Source: Branchiostoma floridae (Eukaryota > Chordata > Leptocardii > Amphioxiformes > Branchiostomatidae). From it: a stretch of DNA of 64,000 nucleotides. Below, in pieces: positions 11,232-19,683 of this stretch; position 1 is the first letter of the stretch, and each line of letters starts with the position of its first letter. Location of the stretch: contig NC_049990.1 in the NCBI RefSeq assembly GCF_000003815.2, positions 7,788,758 to 7,852,757 of the forward strand, written 5' to 3'. Below the pieces are notes generated by a model. It searched no databases. It was given only the letters and a program-made list of their open reading frames with translations, and was not told the origin of the DNA. Both the position numbers and the translations under genes were made by a program.

Positions 11232-13496
11232 TCACCCGCGAAAACCAGGGTTACTTTGGCCGTCTTCACTACTGACATCCCGCTTCACATGACCTAGTAC
11301 CACTATTCCGTCCTCACTACTGACATCCCGCTTCACGTGACTAAGAACCACTATTCCGTCCTCACTACTGACATCCCGCTTCACATGACTAACAACCACT
11401 ATCCCGTCTGGCCGGTCCGGGAGTCCACCGGTACCAGGGCCGAGTGTCCTGCTGGTTGTTGAACACGGGTTGAGGAGAAGCACGAGCACTGACACGAAAG
11501 TAAAGATGGCGGCGGAGAAGAAAGACATGTCGTAGTTTCCGGTTGCATCATACAGCCAACCTGGGCGGTGGGAGACATGAACACATTTAAGGTACTCAAA
11601 TACCAGGAGGTGTGCCTGTACTGTGTACATTTTGTCAATGTAGATCTAGTAGTGAAGACCATGATATGATATGATACTCGTACATTATGTAACGTTATAT
11701 AAACTTAACGCAACAATTATACAATTATACAGCGTATGGAAATGCAACCATTCTAATACTACTCTAATCTACTTACCAGAAACCTAACAGCTAAGTAAGG
11801 AGAAGATAATAATAACTGACTTGAGCTACTATTTTTGACAGAACTTACCACTTGATTAACTGCTTACCTGAAACGGGTGGTCCAAGTAGGAAAGCGGCGC
11901 CTTGGAAGACGAAGGCCCACCCAAGCCCGCTGGAAATCCGGGAAGCTCCGCTATATCTACACACCAACACAGCTACTAACGGGAAGACAATACCTGAGAA
12001 AAGTCCGTACAAAACCATGCACACTACAAGACCCGTGTAGTTACTTGCGAACGGTATGGCGAGGGTAGCTATAGCCATTCCGGTAACGCCAATCATGTAA
12101 TAGTAAACCTTGCTGATCTTTCCTCGGTCTGACAGCCAACCGTTTAACGGTCTAGAGAAGATCTCTGAGACTCCCTTGATAGATAACAAGAAGGCAGCGG
12201 AGGTCTTCTCCACTCCTAGATTTTGAGCGTGGGCCACAAGGTGTACAATCAAAATGGAGTTGCCGAAAACCATTCCAAACATCGATACACTGAAAACAAG
12301 AAAAGGACGATGCATTAGTAATGAAACATGAAACGTTTCATTGACCTTACGATGGAACGGAACATGGACTATTGGCAGTTCTTGGTCTCCACTACTTTGT
12401 GCTTTTCTGTCGACTGTTCGATCTTCTGCGAGGTGTATTGGTCTCATCAGAGCACCACAAACACAACCATTCAACATTAGACCCGCGACAATTAGTAGAG
12501 CTCCTCTCCACCCAAACTCATCAATGAGGAACTGGAAGAGTGGAGGGAGGGCGAAGTTACCGACCCCAAGTCCGCTAACTGCGATCCCACTGGCTGTGGC
12601 GTGTCGTCTGTCGAAGTAGCGACCAATCATAGCCAGGCTTGGGGCGTACATCAGAGATAAACCCAACCCTGGAAACATAGTAATAAGCAAATATATCATA
12701 TATCATACAGGAACATCGAAATCGTAATGAACAGTATTCCACTAGTCCTGGGACAAATTAGAAAACATTTGTATCCTTGCTAATCAGATTACAGTCTCGA
12801 ACTGTTTTCCTACTTGGCACATTCCGCAAGTATACAAATACGGAGGCAAAAACCGACCAGTGAGAATCCCCACGCTGAAGAACAGGTGTACCATCGTCTG
12901 TGCGAAGTAGCTGACGACAAGTCCGGCGGCGGAAATGACGCCCCCTGCGATGATCGCAGTACGGCAGCTGGTCAGGTTGCTCAGGGCACCGGCGAAGGGA
13001 GCTAAAAGTTAATGCATCATTGTTTATACGCTGTTTGACCCTTGCCTTTTCCCTCATGACCTCAATAAAAAGCGGCCTTCAGGCCGATTTGAGGTTTCAT
13101 GAATAAACAAGGTTAAAAAAAAAAACGGATCTCTTCAGTGTCACTGACGAAAGATAGTGGATGTTATCCGAAACGTCTGACCATTTTGAAAAACATATGC
13201 AATTGCTTGAGTAACTATTTTTTGACGTATCTTTTTACCTGGATGTCTAACATTCATCGACGATCGGTATGACCTTCTTAATACTCACAGCACATCAACA
13301 TAGTGGCCACTAGGATAGAGCTGATGAAGGACGTAATTCCCGCACTCTCTTGGAATACATCCCGGAACTCTGCGTAGAACACTCCGAACGACATGGCGGA
13401 CGAGATTATCCCGGCATGGACGAAAAAAACGCCTGTCACAACCACCCACCCCCAGCCGCCGTCTGGTGGGTTTACACCCGAGCGCACCTTCGGCAT
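11232..13496 (-). CDS. MCT-C: SLC16/monocarboxylate-transporter-like protein (493 aa, 4 coding exons)
   Basis: In transcript order the exons are 13289-13496, 12858-13001, 11868-12668 and 11232-11560, all phase 1, closing at 493 codons plus stop. DGGWGW lies at residues 12-17. The helix-1 position equivalent to MCT1 Lys38 is Met35, unlike MCT-A, -D and -E (Lys) and MCT-B (Arg). This should alter proton or anion handling if the alignment holds. Exon 3 opens with LGLSLMYAPSLAMIGRYFDR. The helix-8 segment reads GVSEIFSRPLNGWLSDR, retaining Arg. The C-terminal tail carries three tandem copies of the 16-residue repeat found twice in MCT-A, so C is A's subtype partner on the opposite strand. Intron 3 also starts like that of A (GTAAGCAGTTAA), supporting recent common origin. 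Confidence 0.92.
11262..11405 (-). repeat. In-frame 48-bp tandem repeat, 3 copies, in MCT-C C-terminus
   Basis: Units 11262-11309, 11310-11357 and 11358-11405 encode GIVV(V/L)(S/G)HVKRDVSSED variants. They are homologous to the two-copy repeat of MCT-A. Confidence 0.95.
13030..13265. mobile_element. Two abutting retroelement 3'-end-like repeats in MCT-C intron 1
   Basis: The left part (about 13030-13120) holds AAGCGGCCTTCAGGCCGATT followed by CATGAATAAACAAGGTT and an A-run; it recurs at about 15240-15335. The right part (about 13130-13265) ends in TGCTTGAGTAACTA...ACCTGGATGTCTAAC; it recurs as a foldback at 28060-28172. Both look like the 3' ends of LINEs or SINEs. No coding part is present. 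Confidence 0.5.
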
Positions 13497-13863
13497 TCAG
13501 TCTGTTTTGGACGTCCCAAGCTGTATCAAAGAAACTCCCTTTTCAAATTATTTTTCCAGTGACCTGTAGAGCCTGGTAGGAGCTACAGACCCCAAACGGA
13601 CTTGCATATCTATACGCACGTTATGAACCCGGCGTAAGGCAAGAAATCCTTATGAACCGTAGGCCTTAGCAGAAGTGTAATGCATGACGAACAACTTTCG
13701 GCAAAATGCCAATGAACAAACAAACTGAACGTGACATGACTTCAGCGTTTGCTTCAACATATTTGTATCCTGACAAGTTGAGATAATGTTTTAACGGTAG
13801 TACGAAAAACGTTTACGTACATACGTTTTTTGTATATGAACTGTGGTTTTCTACTCTGGTCCA

Positions 13864-13992
13864 AACTCAACTACGACGTACTTCAGCCAACTATGGCGTA
13901 GTCCATACAACGGACTCCAATACGACTTGAATTTCCCAAGTACGTCTACGTCGTAGTTGCCTGAAGTACGGTCTGACTCAACTACGTCGTAA
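13864..13992. repeat. CAACTACGACGTA-type inverted and direct repeat cluster
   Basis: Arms 13877-13901 and 13946-13970 are imperfect complements (about 21 of 25). CAACTACG(A/T)CGTA also occurs directly at about 13868-13880 and 13980-13992. The motif itself is nearly palindromic. Confidence 0.7.
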
Positions 13993-14713
13993 TAGCGACA
14001 GAAGGCAGCTTCATTCCTTCACCTAGAATCTGTACAGTAGATATATTTCTTACCTGCGAGGCAAAGTTCGTGACAACGTTAACGATCTTCAAACTGTCTG
14101 GGTCACACTCTGTAAATGGTGTCTAACCGGTTAACTTAACCAAGTGTCATTTGGCAAATGTCCCAGTCTGGCCGGCTAACTCCCCTAGCGTACTATAGAA
14201 TCTATTTGTCCAATTTCTACAATTAGACCACCGATCCGCGGAGCCTGGTAGAGGCTAGGCAAAGCCTAATGCGGTCATGGCCTTTTGATGTATCCCAGCA
14301 TCTGCCGAAAGTCCCATATATGGCGTCACGCCATTTTATTGTTTAGTTACTTTACTGCCTTTATGGTCCCGGGTGTGTGTGTAAGCTTTCCTTGCACTTT
14401 TGCCTTTTTTGTCAGTCATTCTTCATCCTAGTGTTCTTTGAAGAACTCTTGAAGTCGTGTGACAATGTGTAGTTTAGATGTAAAAGGTACTTCTTTTGTA
14501 GTTTCCTATGTATGTATGTATGTATATATATATATATTTATAGCGTACTGTTGTACTTCATGGCGTTTCCAAATGCTACAATCAGTACAATGTAAAGCCT
14601 TCTCCAACTACTACAATTATTCCAACTTGCCATGTACTAATAGCTGGTCTTATGACATACACACGAAGATGATGCGCGATACATAAAACGTAATTCTTTT
14701 TCAAGGCTAGAAT

Positions 14714-14793
14714 TCATGACTGCGCTGATGTCATCATGACTGCGCTGATGTCATCATGACTGCGCTGATGTCATCATGACTGCGCTGATGTCA
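14714..14793. repeat. Perfect 4 x 20-bp tandem repeat
   Basis: Four identical units of TCATGACTGCGCTGATGTCA at 14714-14733, 14734-14753, 14754-14773 and 14774-14793. Absence of any mismatch suggests recent expansion. Each unit contains a TGATGTCA octamer, one base from the cAMP-response element consensus. Confidence 0.97.
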
Positions 14794-15004
14794 TCCATAA
14801 AATTTACTTGCTGTGGCCATAATAGTGCTTTCCATGCAGTTGACTTACTGACATGTTCCCTATACTTAACGATTCGACTCATTCTACACTACATTACTGC
14901 TTGCCTGTCAATTTACAGCCAGTGTTTTGATCTCACTTATGCCATATGCAACTACAGACATTTTTCCTACCCTATGGTCAAGGACCTCTGACAAGGCTAG
15001 ACAT

Positions 15005-15100
15005 GCAAGGTATTTAACTGACCCCCGGTCACTAGCGAAGCGGAAATTCAGATACAATGGAATCACGTGACATTTGTCAGGTACATTGCCTACACAGGTG
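15005..15100. repeat. Interspersed repeat GCAAGGTATTT...GGAATCACGTGACATTTG, copy 1
   Basis: Matches 15462-15545 directly and about 9630-9700 in reverse (AAGCGGAA and ATGGAATCACGTGACATTT blocks). The pair at 15005 and 15462 brackets the broken transporter fragment. Confidence 0.6.
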
Positions 15101-15239
15101 AGATCAGCGAATTTAGCACAACTTTTCCACTGCGATAGAGAGGTCAAAGGTCAACTCCCAACTACTAATTGTGCATATAGGCTTATAGACTTCTAATGCT
15201 TATTGGACTTGTGATGTAAAGTGTATCTCTGTTACATAC

Positions 15240-15338
15240 TTTGTCTGACCATTGCCTATCTTCCCTCATGACCTTAATGAAAAGCGGCCTGCAGGTCGAT
15301 TTGAGCTTTCATGAATAAACAAAGGTTCAAACAAAGAA
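15240..15338. mobile_element. Retroelement 3'-end-like repeat, copy 2
   Basis: Shares TTCCCTCATGACCT, AAGCGGCCT and CATGAATAAACAA with 13030-13120. No coding part. Confidence 0.5.
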
Positions 15339-15344
15339 ATAAAC

Positions 15345-15461
15345 AGTTCGCTGTAGGACAGAAGAAATATCAGCAAGGTTTACTATTACATGATAAGCAT
15401 AACTGCATTGCTGGACTGGGCATCTAAACATCGTCATACCGTTCGGGAGAATGTAAACAGG
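15345..15461 (+). pseudogene. Fragment of an A-type MCT exon 3
   Basis: About 115 bases closely match MCT-A exon 3 around 3950-4070, including CAGCAAGGTTTACTATTACA and CATACCGTTCGGGAGAA. The frame is broken by an extra CATAACTG-type insertion and by in-frame stops, and nothing on either side matches the rest of exon 3. It is therefore a remnant of an additional transporter gene or of an abortive duplication. It lies on the plus strand between MCT-C and MCT-D, bracketed by a direct-repeat pair (15005 and 15462). Confidence 0.85.
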
Positions 15462-15545
15462 GCAAGGTATTTGACCTCTCACCATTAGCGATGCGGAAAA
15501 GCAGGTGGAATCACGTGACATTTGGCAGACATAGTGTTACAGTAC
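15462..15545. repeat. Interspersed repeat GCAAGGTATTT...GGAATCACGTGACATTTG, copy 2
   Basis: Second member of the pair described at 15005-15100, starting exactly where the transporter fragment ends. Confidence 0.6.
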
Positions 15546-16419
15546 GTGTGATCATCACGACACCAAGACGCAGGGGGACAGCTACAAAACACACACCTAG
15601 CACGTTCGGTGTCTTCATGTAAGGTGGGTCTACTGCGTCCTACTATCATAAATGACTCCTAGAACAAGGCCCAGTGTCAGTCAATGGTTTAATGTAGTGT
15701 ACGTCATAAACCATAGGTTAGTTGTGAAGATACGACTCAGCGAAGTCAGTGTTTGGTCAACTGGTCAACTAGAAAAAAGTTCTGACATCCATGATATCCC
15801 CAGGGTAAGTAACAGCTAATGGGAAACTCCCAATAGTCGTTTGACACTACAGTAGTCACCATAATGGTCTGAGATTTCTGTCGTTTGATGGATTTCGTTG
15901 TTTAAGTACGCAACGTGTTATATACATGAACATAAACCATGTAGATTGCAATCCTGAAATGTGGTAAAATATGTGCCATACAGCCTGTGTTAGCACCACT
16001 TCAAGGATGAGTTGCAGAATTGAGAAATTGCCGAATCTTGGCAACGCTGGATATGATCAATCTATTGTGGTCGACAAAACAATGAACCTACGGTTCCAGT
16101 CAAAACTAGTCAGCAAGGTCAGGGTTCACAGTCTGTTTACAGTTAAGCTACAGTGACTCCGCGAGGATCAGGTGTCAAAAACAAACTGCCCGGTTCGTCA
16201 ATGATATATGACATAGCCCTGGCTTGCTAAATCTGAGGTAATATGAAAACGCATGATTACGCCGCTATTGCCCTTAAGTTATACACTATCATGTCACAGC
16301 TACCATAGTGTACATGAGTGTAAATATAGCTAAGGTAAGACATCTTGATGAACAGAAGTGTCATGCATAGTGAACAACTTTAGGCAAGATGCCAAGGAAC
16401 AAAAACATGCTGTACGTGC

Positions 16420-18388
16420 TAAGAAGAAAACACCGTATGTACAAAAAAGCTAAGAAGTCAAAGAACCCAAAACACCTTGAGCGCTTTCGTCAAGTGAAAA
16501 AGGAGACTGCCCGTGATCTCAAACGCGCCAGATCCCAGTACATTAACAACTCCATCAAGGAAGGACTAGATGAAGGGAGCCAGAAACCCTTCTGGAAGTA
16601 CATTAAAGCCCAACGCCAGGACTTCATTGGTGTTCCACCCCTCAAGCACCAAGGAAAAATGTTCTCAGATGCTAAGGACAAAGCTTTCATCTTGTTGCAG
16701 GAGTTTAAGTCTGTGTTTGTGTCAGAGGTATTGAACTATGTTCCTTGGATGGGTCCTTCACACCCACCCATTTCTGACCTTACTGTGCACCCAGCTGGAG
16801 TTCGTAAACTCCTTAATGCCGTAAAACCGCACAAAGCGTCCGGCCCTGACGGGATCCCGAATCGCGTACTCAAGGAACTAGCTGGCGAGCTAGCCCCTTT
16901 GCTTGCAGCCCTCTTCAACCAGTCACTACAACATGGGAGTGTCCCAGAAGACTGGACTAAGGCCATGGTAACTCCTGTCTTCAAAAAAGGCGGAGTACAT
17001 GATCCGGGCAACTACAGGCCAGTTTCGCTAACCTGTGTAATATCCAAGCTCATGGAACATGTCTTATGTAAGCACATCCTGAACCACCTAGAGAAACACC
17101 ATCTCCTCACAGACTTCCAACATGGATTTCGCAAAGCCCACTCTTGCGAAACCCAACTGCTTCTCACCGTCGACGATCTCGCGTCAGCTTACGACAAGAA
17201 GGTGCAAGTGGACATGGGTATCTTGGATTTTAGTCGTGCTTTCGACACGGTACCGCACGAGAGGCTCCTCAGTAAACTCGCTCACTACGGCATTAAGGGT
17301 CCCATCCTGCGATGGATCAGCTCTTTCCTCCAGGACAGATCCATGTGGGTGGTAGCAGATGGCGAGTGTTCCCCGTCAACGCGTGTTCTCTCTGGAGTTC
17401 CTCAAGGCACGGTCCTCGGTCCGATTTTGTTCCTGGTATTCATAAATGACTTACCATCTTGCCTGACACCTGGAACTACTGCTAGGCTCTTTGCCGACGA
17501 CTGTCTTGTGTATCGAGAGATCCACGGGCAGGAAGACCAAGTAATCCTGCAGAGAGATCTCATCGCATTACAGGATTGGGCAACTACTTGGGGCATGAAA
17601 TTCAACCCTAAGAAGTGTAACACGATGTCCATCACGCGTAACAAGAACCCTCTCACTTGGATGTATGAGATGTGTGGCGAGTTACTCCAACAGACAGAGA
17701 AAGCCAAGTATCTCGGTGTCACTTTCAGTAATGACCTGAAATGGTCATCTCATGTCAACACAACAGTGAAACGGGCCAACCATACACTTCACTTTCTCAG
17801 TCGAAATCTCCGCTACTGTCCTCGACAAGTCCGCGAGACTGCATACTTCAGCCTAGTCCGCTCCACCGTCGAGTATGGGGCAGTCGTCTGGGATCCTTAC
17901 CTGAGAAAGGACATCGACGCACTTGAAATGGTCAACAGAAGAGCGGCACGGTTCGTGACGAGTAACCACCGCAGGTCTGATGTCAGTGTTACTACCCTCC
18001 TACAGGACCTGAAATGGCCGTCACTCCAGTCGCGACGTCAGGTCGCACGTCTTGTAATGATGTACAAGATTACCAACAGCCTTGTGGCCATCCCGCCTAC
18101 TCGCCTCATCCCAGCACACATGAGCACCAGAGCCAACCACTCTCACAAATACCGAACCCTACGATGCAGTTGTGATACAGCAAAGTATACCTACTACGCC
18201 AGGACAATTCCTGAATGGAACAACCTCTCCGCCCACATCGTCGAAAGCCCCTCACTGGACACTTTCAAGAACAGGCTGCTGTCATCGCATACATGTACGT
18301 AGTCCAGCCGCTGCGCCTCCCCCATCCGCGTGATACTCCTATGGGAGGTTTGCGGATTAAGAACTAGAACTAGAACTAGAACTAGGAC
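16420..18388 (+). mobile_element. 5'-truncated LINE of the CR1/L2 group
   Basis: A continuous open frame (reading from 16389 to 18302) encodes the reverse-transcriptase half of a LINE ORF2. Seen in order: KASGPDGIPNRVLKE, LDFSRAFDTVPHERLL (motif A), SGVPQGTVLGPILF (motif B), TARLFADDCLVYRE (motif C with the FADD catalytic pair), AKYLGVTF (thumb) and the C-terminal RTIPEWNNLSAHIVESPSL block common in CR1-group elements. The endonuclease domain is absent, so the copy is dead on arrival, yet the remaining frame is unbroken, which suggests a young insertion. The 3' end is a (GAACTA)n tail at about 18360-18385. The 5' junction is placed between 16400 and 16422 from comparison with the unoccupied relative near 13715; the ATG at 16389 lies in flanking host DNA. 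Confidence 0.88.
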
Positions 18389-18479
18389 TTCGGCATTTGC
18401 TTCAACATATCTACATCCTAAACTTGGTAACCAACTACCGAAAATAGTTTCATCAGGTTGGTAGAATATAGGATGACTC

Positions 18480-18615
18480 GGAGAAATTCTTATTACACAG
18501 CCAGAAAGTACTTACATTGCTTACATTTCGATGTCTCTCAGACACCTTCGTCAGACGGCTTCTAACTGGAGTTCTATCTGCTTCTCACCTCTATATGTAG
18601 CCGATGTAGGTGGCG
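18480..18615. repeat. Interspersed repeat, LINE 3'-end-like
   Basis: The stretch CTCTCAGACACCTTCGTCAG with CTGCTTCTCACCTCTATATG resembles retroelement tails in invertebrate genomes. No second copy was seen in this window, so the call is weak. Confidence 0.3.
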
Positions 18616-18635
18616 CTTTTGCGGTGGTAATCAAG

Positions 18636-18709
18636 TTCTCCTACGCAGAGAGTCTAACGTCGTCGCAAAATGCGTTCTGCGACGACGTTAAACTCTCTGC
18701 GTAGGAGAA
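18636..18709. repeat. 32-bp inverted repeat with 10-base loop
   Basis: Arms 18636-18667 and 18678-18709 match at 31 of 32 positions (TTCTCCTACGCAGAGAGT...). It would form a strong hairpin and may be a tiny foldback element. Confidence 0.93.
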
Positions 18710-18960
18710 TGGGCGATGATAGACAGACTGCCAATAACTCCATTGGCATCCTTACCTGTGACCACTGGGATGATATTTTACTGGTACCAATACAAATATT
18801 CACGGCTGTTACGTGCGCACGGAATTTCTTAAAACAGTAAGCAGATTATCATTAGACTGAGCAGAGCACTTTGGACTGACGCTTTTGAAGGTTTTACAAT
18901 GTAGCTTAAAGATATCTGATAATTTAAGAAAAAAATCTCTGTTACACAGCGGATCATAAT

Positions 18961-19329
18961 AAACCCCGGCATAGTCTTCACGCCTCATTGAAAATGAAAA
19001 AAAATTCTAGATTTTGTGGCAAATATCAAAAGTTTTGAGACAATCTTGAGATTTTTCCAGACAATCTTGAGATTTTCCTAAACAATCTTGAGATTTTTCA
19101 GAAAGTCCCAAGATTCTTTGAAATGATCTCAAGAATTTTTCCATGCATCTCAAGACAAAGCAACTTTTAAAATATCTTAAGATTTTTGGTGAATCACCCT
19201 AAGATTTTTCGAAAACATCTCAAGATCAAGTCAAAACATCTCAAGATTTAACACAAAATCTCAAGAACTTTGGTATAAATCTCAAGATTTTTCGATTTTC
19301 AACGAACCGTGAAGACCGCCGCTGGGGTC
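18961..19329. mobile_element. Foldback element built of ATCTTGAGAT-type subrepeats
   Basis: The outer ends AACCCCGGC...GTCTTCACG (18962-18983) and CGTGAAGAC...GCTGGGGT (19308-19328) are inverted copies, followed inward by TTGAAAAT-type complements. Between them about 12 degenerate units of ATCTTGAGATTTTTC (left) or CATCTCAAGAT (right) follow at about 21-24 base spacing. No target duplication is obvious. It ends roughly 350 bases upstream of the MCT-D ATG. No coding capacity. Confidence 0.7.
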
Positions 19330-19683
19330 ACTGTGCACGTGATGCGTTGAGTGCCATAAAAGATTCTCACAAAACAACAGTTTGCACTGCAAAAGGCTAC
19401 ATACATTATTCGTCCAAAGTGATCTGAGCAGTCCAATAATATTTAATATCTAAAAAAAATCTGTGTGCACGTGACATAGATGATACCTGTAAGTTTTGTA
19501 AAACATCTAAACTACCGCTGTCGATTTAGCTTTTGTAGAACGATGGTAGGTCTTGAGCTCTATTCATATAGCTTCAGTGTCAGGCGACGAAACGTGTCAT
19601 GCTTCGTCATTTAAGAACAAAGAATATTTCACTGTTTTTCTGCAGAAAGGACAGAACATAGTGAGAAGTACACGGACAGAAAC

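Larger units (their letters stand above)
13497..15240. other. MCT-C 5' flank, repeat-rich, no gene recognised
   Basis: Contains a putative MCT-C UTR acceptor just upstream of the ATG. A 100-bp segment (about 13672-13770) is the unoccupied relative of the LINE insertion site near 16400. The stretch also holds the inverted repeat at 13877-13970 and the 20-bp tandem array. A CTCTACCAGGCTCC-type element end lies near 14240-14280. Confidence 0.45.

Noticed and set aside
16389-16420. ATG at 16389 as the start of the LINE protein
   Set aside because: The same ATGCCAA context exists at the unoccupied relative near 13710, so it is flanking DNA read through into the element.
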